Shown here piece by piece: positions 24,601-34,465 of a stretch of DNA of 64,000 nucleotides. The notes beneath the pieces are model-generated. The model did no database searches and was not told the origin of the DNA. It saw only the letters and a list, made by a program, of their open reading frames with translations. Within the stretch, counting starts at the first letter, position 1. Every line of letters starts with the position of its first letter. A program made the position numbers and the translations under genes. This stretch comes from Pararge aegeria (lineage: Eukaryota; Arthropoda; Insecta; Lepidoptera; Nymphalidae), in the NCBI RefSeq assembly GCF_905163445.1, contig NC_053187.1, positions 15,795,001 to 15,859,000 on the forward strand, read 5' to 3'.

Positions 24601-27600
24601 AAAACGACTCAAAGTTAATGTGTCTAAAAAATATATCTCTTTACTATTTCTTGGGTCTCAGCAGGGACAAAGTAAGCTTTAATGATCTCGGTCTAAGAAT
24701 CGGTTTATTATCTATGACATAAATATTAAGGTTCAATGAATGTCTAAATCAGACAAACCGGGTACTATTAACGAGGGTTTCGGTTGCATAGATAGCGACC
24801 ATTTTGAGCGTCCAGTGAAATTTCTAATCGCTATAAAGGTAGATCGACCATAAAACCACCTAAGATAATATCGTTCTAAAATAACAGGTTTCGATAGGCG
24901 GAGCAAGCGTATTATTAATACAATTCAACACATTACTTTGAAAGCTCAGTAGAATATGAAATCGCTGTAGTTTAGATTGTTAAGAAATAAACAGTGTAAC
25001 AAAATCACCTACCTACTTATTTAGTTTCATGAACAACGGCAGTATCTGAACAGCTATTTCGTCTACACATTGGTAATTGGTTACATGACGACTGACGACT
25101 GAGACTCAGAAGTGGAATCACGTGTTTTAGTTTAGAACGAGAGTGATAATTACGTAAAACACTTATATAAAGGTTTTACGTGTTTCATTTTAATTGATTT
25201 AACATTTAAATCAGACAATATTTATATAAATATATTAATGGCCCAGGATGATCTTACGCTACGTCGCGGTGCACGGAACACGGTAAAAAATCTAAAAATA
25301 GTAGCTTTAGAACTAATTTACGTTACACCGGGCCCAAACAGTGATAGCGATTTATAGTGAGTATACATTTACTGTCAAACTTTGGTTCTTTAACATCTAT
25401 CCATATATCTGGAGTTTATTAAATCAAATTATAGGAGAGGAAAGAAATATGGGATAGGAGACTCGAAACAGACAGACTAACATTTATCAACTACTTTCAA
25501 CGTTATACACTATTTTACTTGAAGTAAAATATAATGGTTATTTAAGCAATAAATAAATGGGTAATCGAAACAAAAAATATGTGAAGAATCAATTTACGTA
25601 CACAAGAATAATTATGGTTTCATTGAATTTATGAATTGGATTTTTAATGTTAAACCTTCGTTATTTTCGATATTGACATTGTGCCCTACTCGGTTCTCTA
25701 CTTTCTAATTTGTTGGTTTAAACGTTGGGCCACAATCAATCGACTGCATAAAGAGCTGAATACTTTTATATCCCCTCGAGCCGTTAACAAACAAGCAACT
25801 TTCTAATTGCATACTTCCCTTAAGGAACATTTAAACTATTGAGAAAGATCGTAACGTATAAAACCTAGACATGACTGCTACAGAATTATCATTTATCGTA
25901 GCTACTAAATGAAATCCAACAACCCATAATAACTATTCTATAAGATCAAAGTCTAATAGTAACACCTAAATGCAGAGCAATGTTAAACAAATTGCCAACT
26001 CGGCCTGGCACTGTCACTAAAGTAAACCAGATGGTTATCTCAGTGAAATCACTATGAGGGAGAACTATTTTTGCTGTTTATAAACAGCTTTCACTGGTAA
26101 CTAATTTAGACCATGGCTCATTTGTTATTTTACATAATTGATTTCTCTTATAAAATTAAAGATAACCTTTAATATACAAACAAACAAAAAAGTTTGACTA
26201 AAAAATGAAAACGTTAGAATATAAGACAACTTTTCTTAAAAGCTTATCTTAAATACTTTTAAGTTGAAGCTCTTACAGTTATCAGCATATAATATTAGGT
26301 TTGAACGAAAGCATGTAAATAATAGTGTACCACCATACACACATACTCAAAATTCATTGTTTACTCTAGGTACATACTTATGTATTGTAATGATGTTGAA
26401 TGCATTTCTTATGAATAAATAGTGAATGGCTGCCGGTGGGGAATGGGTACCCTATGCAACCATATATGAGAGAAATCGATTCGGAAATTGCCGGCGTAGA
26501 GGTGAGAGGGGCGAGGAATCTGATATTAAGCTGAAATTGCCGTGAAGTCCGTCACGGTCAAGGTTACGCAGATTTACTTTGATAGACACGAATGGCCGAT
26601 TTCAATCAACGATGATTGTAAAACCCTACACTTATATTGGAGAAACATTAATTGAAAATGCAAAAAAAAAAATCAAGATATAACATCTTGATGTGCCAAT
26701 GCACGAATTGAACTCGCGATTACCTGATCATTATATTATCATCAATGGATATATCAAACAACTATTTTAATTTGCCCTTCAAGTGAATGTGTGGATAAAT
26801 GAATTTATAAAATATGTTTCCTGCAGATGACATAGAGATATGAACAGGACGGATAAATATCAACGTTAACTAACTTTATTTCTTTTACCACCACAACAAG
26901 ATGCATATCTTTCTAGAAACACGGTGTTCTAAATTTATCGATGACGAGTATTCTCCTTGCTTTGTCCATAAAGCTAAACCTAGATACTATAGCTTTATAT
27001 TGTCTGTTCATACAGTATACTGTATATGTACATAGTTACTGTATAACCAAGCTACGCAGTTTGATGTTAGGTGACCTTGGCAGTGAACGCTGCGGGGCGT
27101 CGCGCTCCAGCGGCCATGTTGAAATCCAAGCGTGTATAATAATGAAAATGCATCAAATTATCAAAGCATTCTTAAAAAACAAACTTTACATGCTAATGAA
27201 GAAGCTTCATGGGAACTTTAACTACACCGAGAAATAAACAGAATCAAATTGCTTTATTGTTTTTAATTATTGTTATCCAATATTTGCGTACGAAAACAAA
27301 AGCATAGAATAAATTCAAGTTGTTTAGTACTTTAATACGAAAAATCACTTTTATTTATAATAATAGAATATCTATTTGTCGTTAATAGTCTTTAAGCAAG
27401 CAAGCTTTAATAGTTGCCTCAATGCATACTATGTCAATTTGAGTTCCTACTTCATTGAATATTGGTAGACATGGATATATAAAAAGAAAACTAATAATTT
27501 ATAACATCATTGATTGCATATTTAACAGCAAAAATGATTTTCAAACTTCTTAAAAGCTGGCTAATCTCTTTTAGTCATAGTAAAGAGATTGTTAAGGCAG

Positions 27601-29794
27601 GTGTTGATAAGACATAACCTTGGTATTTTTTTCTGTTAAACATTTACAAGAGTTTCTTATTTGTATTCATGCAAGCTATTTCATTAATATAGAGATATTG
27701 GAAACAAAATACAATTTACAGTGTTTGACCTACATAATATATTTGGCACAAACATAAAAGATCATAAGCATTATATTGAAAACATGAACTATGTGACGGA
27801 AATGATAAAAGCAAACAGCCTGTTTGTTTTAAAACTGATTATTATGTACAGTTAGAATATAAAAACTGTATCATACTGCTACAAAATATAATTCCCTACC
27901 TACCTAGTTGTTTTTCACACCTTATCTCTTATGCTCGAGCAATAGTCTCTTTTATTATTTCTTTATCATCTAAAGCGCAACATTGGCTCGATTAGCAAGG
28001 GACAAAATGAATAATATATCTACTAAAGATTTATAGCATTATCTGTTTCAATTTCGGATTATAGAAAGGTAATATTGAAGTTAGATACTCATTATTGTCA
28101 GGTGTTAAGCGTTTAGTCTCATCAACCAACCACGCTACTAACTCGTCAGGGCTGTTGCTATCATTCTTATTACTGACAGTTAGTTAGACTACCGAATTTA
28201 GTCATTTACAAAATTTAATCTGTCCAATTGTGATGGTGGTGGGGCCACCTTTCAAATTAGAATACCCAGTTATTTCTAAGTCTAAAATGAAATGAAATTA
28301 ACTAAATACTTATTTACATCGTAAGAGTCGAAATCTAAACATTGACATTGAATAACCGATTTTCAGTTGTAAATCGAAGAAAACGGTCAACAATAAGTGC
28401 AATAAACGTCACGTCACTGATCAGCCATAAAATTCCAAGAATAACTCTTTGTTTGGATTGGTCAGTTATGATGCAAAAATATGCAATGTGCAACTCCTAA
28501 CACGCAGAAGTAGTTTTTATAAAATGTTAACAGTTCCCATACTCACATATATGTTCTCCTTGACAACCTCAAGCTGTCTTTAATCAGATAAAATTTTCAG
28601 TAAAACCGATATCCCTAATGTTGGGTTTAAATCGCTAGGTTTAAATCTTTGCAGAAGGGTTAGTAGTAACAACGAACGTGACCACCTACTAGAGCCAAAT
28701 TAAAAATTACAAATTCCCTGCCAGCTACCTGGACTTCCAACATAATTAGACCGACAGAGGCACAAGTCACCCAAAAGGATAGAAATATATTTATAAAATA
28801 GAAATTGTAATAAATGAAATTTCGACCAGCCTAGTTATTGCACTTACTAACAATCATAGAAAAAAGTTACAAAAAGTAATAGCAAATCTAAAAAAGACTC
28901 TGGTGTTTAATTCACTGGCTTATTCAAAGAAAGTTACACAATAATACTGAACTTTAAAAATTTTATACATAACCGTTAAGTTCAGTTGCTTTGTTTTTCA
29001 GTTAAACTCTCGTCACTCAACTGGAAATGGCAGTTTATTTGTTTCCTGTATAAGTTAAATATGTGTACAGATGTTCCAGATGATTTTAGCGTAATAGGTA
29101 TAACAGAGCCTTTTAGTATAAACTCATTTAGTATACATTGCTGAATAGCAGAGATTACATTTTAATTAAAACAAATGATAACGGTTAACGGTTATAGATA
29201 ACTTTTATCGATTGAATTAATTTCGCCAATTATGTGTATAAATATTAGCAGATAAACATAACATTATTGTATACCTACGTTATTAAGTAACAACAAAAGT
29301 CGGTATTACTCATACTTAAATGATGCAATACCATCGTCCGATCTGGGTAAACAAAAAAAACTTGAGGTCTTAAAACAGATGATTCTTGCTGTACAATTTT
29401 ATTCTTGAGTTAATCTTGTACAAAGAACTGAAAACTCGATAGATTTTTACCTATTTATCTAATGAAATGTATAAGCAATTTTGAAAAAGCTGTTACGATT
29501 GACAATCTACATTTTTAAACTACCCTTCAAATCTAATTACAAGCAAAAAGTATTTTTTTTTAATTACAATTTTACGTTACAATTTATATTTTATACTTTG
29601 TATGTCTGATATCATTATCTTAAGATGATCTTAATAGGTAGAAACAATTACAAACTGCTTAACGACATAATCTTTGAAGCCAGTTACAGAACTAAGATTT
29701 CCTAACGGTATTTGAAAAGCATATCAAAATAAAATTTTAAAAATTTTTACTCACCGCTATCTACACTCTCTTCGCTATCAATCTTCTTCACCAT
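9286..29794 (-). CDS. Lk6: MAP kinase-interacting serine/threonine kinase (MNK/Lk6)
   Basis: Seven coding exons join in phase: 29794-29755, 17433-17245, 16165-15924, 13619-13350, 12819-12598, 11559-11366, 9625-9286. Every junction has GT..AG. The product is 498 residues. In order: polybasic block RRKEEARRKRRRKKR near 47-61 (the eIF4G/importin-binding region of MNKs), glycine loop GEGAYASV (87-94), ATP lysine K109, HRDLKPEN with catalytic D201, DFD (222-224) in place of DFG (the MNK signature), activation-loop threonines T241 and T246 before TP, MAPE (254-257), cysteines C297, C301, C309 and C312 of the MNK zinc-binding insert, and LLRRR (483-487), a MAPK docking motif near the C-terminus. MNKs are activated by ERK/p38 and phosphorylate eIF4E. 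At 498 residues it is close to vertebrate MNK1/2 and far shorter than Drosophila Lk6. Confidence 0.95.
10960..11172 (-). repeat. tRNA-derived SINE, family A, in Lk6 intron 6
   Basis: Minus strand shows TTGGCCCAGTGGGCAGCGAC and GGTTCGATTCCC. The 3' part is shortened. Confidence 0.8.
11300..11352 (+). repeat. LINE tail ending in (TTTGAC)n
   Basis: TGCCTATTTGAATAAAGAAA then tandem TTTGAC. The same tail occurs at 6300 and 10546. Confidence 0.7.
11366..11559 (-). CDS. Lk6: Lk6 coding exon 6 (kinase C-lobe end)
   Basis: 194 nt. Acceptor TCTACAG, donor GTATGT. It encodes EGHYSFPEEEWSHISSEAKD through VLQHPWLRR and ends with two bases of an Arg codon completed in exon 7. Confidence 0.95.
11560..12597 (-). 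other. Lk6: Lk6 intron 5
   Basis: No repeat or gene recognised with confidence. Confidence 0.6.
12598..12819 (-). CDS. Lk6: Lk6 coding exon 5 (APE and zinc-binding insert)
   Basis: 222 nt, phase 0 at both ends. Acceptor TGTGCAG, donor GTAAGA. It encodes GSAEFMAPEVV, YDKRCDLWSLGVIAYILL and the cysteine insert CGADCGWERGDNCRACQ. Confidence 0.96.
12820..13349 (-). other. Lk6: Lk6 intron 4 with a family B SINE
   Basis: A diverged, truncated family B SINE on minus lies at about 12930-13150 (GGCCGTAGTCCACCACGCTG on plus). The rest shows nothing. Confidence 0.65.
13350..13619 (-). CDS. Lk6: Lk6 coding exon 4 (catalytic loop, DFD)
   Basis: 270 nt, phase 0 at both ends. Acceptor TTCTAG, donor GTAAGT. 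It encodes INGGQLLSRIQEH, HRDLKPENILC, KICDFDLGSG and the activation-loop segment ATPQLMTP. Confidence 0.96.
13620..15923 (-). other. Lk6: Lk6 intron 3
   Basis: AT-rich. The only structure seen is a three-copy 23-bp tandem repeat at 15595-15663. Confidence 0.6.
15595..15663. repeat. 23-bp tandem repeat, three copies
   Basis: The unit starts accaatattgcccacgataa. The first two copies are identical and the third differs only at its last base. Confidence 0.9.
15924..16165 (-). CDS. Lk6: Lk6 coding exon 3 (kinase N-lobe)
   Basis: 242 nt. Acceptor TTTGCAG, donor GTGAGT. It encodes LYKLTGEVLGEG, the VAIK-type lysine in FAVKIIDK, the C-helix segment VFREVETFHYC and the hinge FYLVFEK. Confidence 0.96.
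16166..17244 (-). other. Lk6: Lk6 intron 2 with an old repeat fragment
   Basis: 16820-16990 resembles a common lepidopteran LINE fragment (GCCGTTCACTGCTGGACTAA). It includes a short internal direct repeat (GGTTTATCCATAAT-like). No exon seen. Confidence 0.55.
17245..17433 (-). CDS. Lk6: Lk6 coding exon 2 (polybasic region)
   Basis: 189 nt. The acceptor is TCTCCAG and the donor GTAACA. It encodes an acidic/Ser-rich linker and then the Arg/Lys block that in MNKs binds eIF4G and importin-alpha. It ends SCFQ plus one base of the Asp codon. Confidence 0.93.
18983..19247 (+). mobile_element. MITE-like repeat, copy 1
   Basis: It opens GAAGATATACTTCTTTTGGC and runs to CTTGTTACGC. The same order of blocks (GCGTTAGGGAAAAAT, CACCGTCACAAA, ATTGTTAGT, TACAAACGTA, CTTGTTACG) recurs at 34097-34465. 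Confidence 0.65.
20173..20414. repeat. Diverged tandem duplication, unit about 136 bp
   Basis: 20173-20280 and 20309-20414 share GTTTATTTGTGG, AAAATATTTGTTTG, GGACCACAT, TAATAAGCGGTA and AACATGGTTT in order. Confidence 0.8.
21415..21512 (+). repeat. SINE family B, 3' fragment
   Basis: GAAGTCTACCAATTGGCCAG and GAGAGGAGACCCGTTCACTA match the family B 3' region. Confidence 0.6.
22140..22445 (-). repeat. tRNA-like repeat, third family
   Basis: On minus, GCCTCGTTGGTCTAGGGATT (A-box-like) is followed by a B-box-like segment CGATTCCCAGGTCCACGG and a long body. This suggests a SINE unrelated to families A and B. Confidence 0.5.
22765..22880 (+). repeat. Tail of the 2070-4424 LINE family
   Basis: GAGTTTCTTGCTGGCTTCTT through GGTAGGCCTACTTGAAATAA. 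It is the 3' UTR without coding sequence. Confidence 0.7.
29755..29794 (-). CDS. Lk6: Lk6 coding exon 1
   Basis: Start ATG at 29792-29794 encodes MVKKIDSEESVDS plus the first base of a Gly codon. The donor GTGAGT follows. The one-base overhang fits exactly the two bases that open exon 2, which supports this distant 12.3-kb junction. An alternative first exon cannot be excluded. Confidence 0.8.
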
Positions 29795-30248
29795 TTTGAT
29801 TTTGCCCGATGCGTTGTTATAAGCGATAACAAAATTATGAGTAGGTGGTACTCTCAAAAAGCCGCTTTCAAACTTGTACGGCTGCCTTCTCGACGTGAAA
29901 TCGGAACGCGACGCTTTAAGACAAGATTAAAAGAATAAAAATGCTGAACTTATAAAATAAAAAGCACCGCCGTCGAGAAGGATTTACGGAAAGTATGCCT
30001 GACGGTAATAAACAAACACTGCTAGAAGGCGGAATGAAAAAAAACTACTGGTGTCTTAGCGATCCATCCTACACGCCCGCCCATTCGATGTTCTGAAATC
30101 CAACTGAGGAGTTGCCGGCTCGACTCAACGCGGCGCACATCGCACCTCGCCCCGCAACCCTCTCACCGCCCCTTAACCCCCCTGCCCGAGTGCGTCGTAG
30201 TTGAAGTTGTGGCCTCTCGCCAACGCATGCGGACTCGCTCGCACCACT
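29795..30248 (-). other. Lk6: Lk6 5' leader (inferred, unspliced form)
   Basis: It lies between the predicted start site and the ATG. It has two short upstream ORFs (21 codons beginning MRWREATTS, and 23 codons from MCAALSRAGN to a stop at 30069-30071), a further ATG with an immediate stop, and a G-rich tract. An intron within the leader is possible. Confidence 0.45.
30150..30182 (-). promoter_or_regulatory. Candidate G-quadruplex in the Lk6 leader
   Basis: Sense strand has four G-runs: six, four, three and four Gs, with loops of 4, 8 and 4 nt. It would lie about 66-98 nt from the cap. Confidence 0.45.
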
Positions 30249-30278
30249 GACGTGTTTACATTTTTTTCGGTTTTTATA
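30246..30278 (-). promoter_or_regulatory. Lk6: Lk6 core promoter: TATA box plus TCAGT initiator
   Basis: On minus, TATAAAAA occupies 30278-30271 and TCAGT occupies 30250-30246. With the initiator A at 30248 as +1, the TATA box starts at -30, the canonical distance. It lies 454 bp upstream of the start codon at the edge of a CpG-rich stretch. Confidence 0.65.
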
Positions 30279-31459
30279 TTTCAAATCCCATCGATGTTAT
30301 AGTATTCATAGCTCTTTAGTGCGCATATGAAACCAGATGTTTTTGCTTAACCTCACAAAGATATAAAATAATACCTTACTTTTAAATATTAAATCGTGTT
30401 ATTTACGACCACGTGATCATGATATTCATCTTTGTTTATCTAAATGCGAGCCATTGCATCATCTTAGTAGGTATTACGTTTTATGATATGTTTGGTGGGC
30501 TACCTCTGTATAGCTAGCTACGTACTCATGCAAATATTATGTGAAACCCATGCTTTCTCTGTTACTGCGTTGGTTAAAAGAAAACCCACAAACAGAGACG
30601 TAAATAAAAAAATAATTTTATATAAGATAGGTATCTACCATATAACGTATGAAATAAAATATTTACTAGATCATATGACTTGGATACAAAGACGAAGTCA
30701 CTGATTTCTTCACACATACCTACTCGTACGTATATTTATCTATAATCTTGGGGGATAGGATAAAATTTCTCAAAACATCTAGCTGATCAGATCGCACCTC
30801 CCCCCGGTAAAACTGCTTCAACCATTGTTCGTGGATGCTTAACATTATTCAGGTACCTACATCCATTAGTAATTAATGGAAAACTGTCCATACAATGACT
30901 AAAATGGGTCTGATGATATACTAAACCCCCTTAAGCTTCCTATAAATCCCAAATCATTAAGACAAAATAAACCGTAGGTGTTAAAGGCGTCTAATGGTGC
31001 TACGACTTCTTTACGCAATTATACCTTTAGTTAGCAGTACCTTTACGGACTTGATAAATTAAAAAAGAGACTTACAGTACCTACGGCGTAAGTACGGCGC
31101 AGTTGTGCAAAATTGAAAACACTGCGGAGCTTTAAGACAACATTTTACTTAAGAGCACCTCGTAATAAATTAGAATGACCAAGAGCTTATTAAAAATAAA
31201 CATAAATAACACTACTTTAATAAGTAAGTATTGAATCGGTTAAACTTTAACAGAAAAGAATGGCTTTGAAATGAAATACGAGTAGGTAGTTTAAACTAAT
31301 CATAAGTGGTAAAAAAACACTATCAAAATCCACAAAAACACAATCACCAAAATCTATTTACTACGACGCAGCTACCGTTTTTCAATGCAGTTGTTATACA
31401 ATACAGAGTCCTTTGTCTTCCCAACCCTTCGCAACTGACCTTCATAGTTCATAGGGCGT
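30279..31459. other. Intergenic, nothing recognised
   Basis: AT-rich with no supported gene or repeat. Confidence 0.6.
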
Positions 31460-31660
31460 TTGTTGACAAACATTGTACGCGGCGATTCTACGCCGCAGAG
31501 CACGTGGTCCGCGTCGACCGGTTCGGCCGGCAGTCACCCGGCGTCGCCATCTTTGTTGTCACGCCACTCTTCTGTCCCGCTCCCACTTATGTCTCTACTC
31601 TTCTGCCCATCTCTTTACCCAAACATCGGATCTCTCGCTCTCGGGCCTACGTGACCGACA
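31460..31660. other. CpG-rich patch
   Basis: GC- and CpG-rich against an AT-rich background, with a GCCATCTTTG (YY1-like) site near 31548. An open frame of 166 codons (31306-31806, +) crosses it but has no family features. It may be a promoter or an alternative first exon. Confidence 0.35.
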
Positions 31661-32570
31661 ATAACATAGCCCTGAACCTACCTAGCATTGATACAAAACC
31701 AAAATATTATAGCTATATTGACTCGCTTGGTAGCTTGGTGTTATTAGAACGACATTCCGTAATTCGACATACAGTTAAAGTTAAGAACTTGTCTAAATAT
31801 ACTTAAAAAATGTTTACTTTATAGGTTAGCTTTGGTACCTACGCTTAGATCATCTGTGTGTAGTAAATAAACATCAGGTGATGTTGTGCTATCTCCAAAA
31901 CATCTGATAAGAAAATCAATGTGTAGAATCGCTTCTACGTAGTAGGAATGTCAGTGGGCAGATGATTGCTAGGTACCTAAATACTGCAATACCAAAACAT
32001 TGCATTAATCATTCTAACAAAGCTCATAATCAAGTGTTAAGGCCATAAAATTTAATTTATCAGCTTAATGTTAATTAATAATCAAAGCTAGGTAAACAAG
32101 CCTTGTTGATAAAGCGATAGTTACTTAATGAAAAAATTTACCAATATAATTATTGCGATAGTCCTCAATAATAAAATATGTATATATGAAAGTAGTATTC
32201 AGCTGATAATCCATACGTTAAAACGTTTTCTGCGTTCCTTGATCTTTTAAAAAGTTACAATAGGCGAATTAAATATAATTCTATGACTTATAAATGATAA
32301 GTATATGACAGGCGTCCAAGGTATATAAGTAAAACCTCTCTAAAGTTTTTGCTTCTAGGGTGCACAAAAACCAGATGGCGTCATGCCGGAATAAGTCGAG
32401 GGCCTAGATAATTTAAGCGAATTATGAATTTGAGGGTTCAAAACTTTTTATACAAGCATTTTTGTCGTTGGAGAAATTTATGGATAAGAATGTAAATTGA
32501 GGGCCATTTTATCAAAATGATTGCATTATCAAAATAAAGCTTAATTAGCTATACTCCGCGAAAAGTAGGA
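31661..32570. other. Intergenic, nothing recognised
   Basis: No supported gene. Confidence 0.6.
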
Positions 32571-32765
32571 GAATCTGTGTGGTGTAGGTAATTTATAATT
32601 TCTTCAATCCTTATTATACTCCACACCAAACAGATCTTCGGCAATATACCCTCTACGCACGTTTCGCTCCGAAACCGGGCATCCTCAGGAGATGTTGACT
32701 TTACAATGAATAATTGTTAACAATTATTCATGTTTAACAATTACAATGAATAATGTTTAACAAAT
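32571..32765. repeat. Repeat fragment with a 26-bp palindrome
   Basis: It contains CTACGCACGTTTCGCTCCGA and GGGCATCCTCAGGAG, a motif pair common in insect transposable repeats. A perfect palindrome lies at 32706-32731. The family is not identified. Confidence 0.5.
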
Positions 32766-34096
32766 GATTTCGTTACGAATAACAAAACAAAGCGTATGCA
32801 TTTATGGAATATCATATTCGCGATAAGTATCCTCACGTCTTCTCGAATTTCGATGGAAGAATGAGGATGAGAGCTTGCCGAACTTGCTTGTTGAACCGAG
32901 ATGCCTATTGAGGATTTGTCCAAAGATCCTAGAGCAAAATTAACCCGCACTAGGTATAATACCGAAGATGGCTCTAAAAACAAATTTAGAATGGCAAGGC
33001 GCCAGGTGATTCCGGAACTACAGCAAAATTCCTGAAAACGGACAACCAAATCCTGGGCACATTCCTCGAATAATATTAATATATAACTTGCAGAATACTG
33101 AAAGACAGGCAACGTTGCAGCGGTATTCCAAAGTTTTGAGTCTACTGACTATCCCTCGGGTTCTGGTTTTAAAGCTGCTCGTAATGCCGATTTTTAATTT
33201 TAAGGCTAGTTGTAATAAACAGGTTAACTTCGAGTACCTACTTAAAATTTATTGATAAAATATTCATAGGTGATTATGAAACATGTAGGTGCTAAACTAA
33301 AAGTACTTTTAAGTAGGTTTATGCAGTTTGACAAAACGAATCTAATTCGCCTACGGATCAGTATCAATTAAGAAGCCAAATTACTGACAGCTTACTGGCA
33401 AATTCTACAAAATACACGTGTAATAATATCGAGTTACTTTCAGTTCGTAGAAACAAAAAAAAACATTGGACACTTCCATGGCAAAAAAAAAGCGGGAATT
33501 GTTCCAAGAAATGTACGCAATACAAGAGTATTTTAGGGTTCTCCCGATTAAAGAAACCTTATGATTTGGTACGAGTTTTTGAATTTTGCATAATTCCAAT
33601 TATACCAATATGGCTAAACCAGACATTTATTGCGTGCCAAAAAGCTTTTAGAATAAACACAAAAACAGTTCGATACGATGCAAATGGCCCATAATGATAA
33701 TCTTTTTTTTCTCAACATATAAGGAGTTTAAGGTAAGGTAAGGCTTGACTCTGGTTTGTTACACATGGTTTGTTTATGGTCTGGTTTGTTTATGGTTAGT
33801 AAATGCTACTTCCACGACCGCAAATGCTATAGAATCATATCGTGGCTAAAATAAACCTATTTTGTCAGTAACATCTCATTACATGCAATTTTTACCCGTT
33901 CGTAAAAACTTTAAGAGCAAATATTTTTGGTAAAATGTTTTAGGTGAATTGGTTACAGTTTTTCATTAGAATAGTTAACTTTTCTTGTTTATTATCAGTC
34001 TGTTAAAAAGGCAACGAAAAATTCAAACTATTAACTGAACAACATTTTTAAAATACTACTGAAGTTTCCTGTTGTACTACAAATTTTTTGATGTTA
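32766..34096. other. Intergenic, nothing recognised
   Basis: Open frames such as 32741-33112 (-) lack family features. Confidence 0.55.
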
Positions 34097-34465
34097 TACT
34101 TCTTTTGGTGCGTTAGGGAAAAATTAGTAGTGTAAAATTTTACGGGGCAACACCGTCACAAAAAATAGACACCCTGAAATTTGCTATAAGGTTTGTAAGA
34201 GAACACATTCAATTGTCAAAGTGTGCGGACTCATTCGGGTGATTTAGTTGATTCAATTGTACAAAAATCTCAAATTTTAATGTTGAGTGAAGCTTGGTTG
34301 TCCGATAATGACATAACTAGATAATTTGTTATAATAAAACTTTCAATGTATTAAATACCATTTTTCTATTGTTAGTATCGTTTTTTCTACAAACGTAGAA
34401 TACGCCGAAAATTATTTTTTGAAAAGATTTTAATCTTGTTACGGCGAAGAAGTATAACTTCTAAT
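34097..34465 (+). mobile_element. MITE-like repeat, copy 2
   Basis: Same block order as 18983-19247. The left end ATACTTCTTTTGG and right end GCGAAGAAGTATAACTTC are imperfect inverted ends. Confidence 0.6.

Larger units (their letters stand above)
17434..29754 (-). other. Lk6: Lk6 intron 1 (12.3 kb)
   Basis: A very long first intron. It contains a MITE-like copy at 18983-19247, small local duplications at 19651-19794 and 20173-20414, a family B SINE 3' fragment at 21415-21512, a third tRNA-like repeat at 22140-22445 and a LINE tail at 22765-22880. From about 22.9 to 29.7 kb I see no gene and no clear repeat apart from a weak B-box-like fragment near 26690-26740. Confidence 0.7.

Noticed and set aside
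31306..31806. A 166-codon open frame on plus
   Set aside because: No domain, odd composition across a CpG-rich patch, and overlapping open frames in other phases; likely chance.
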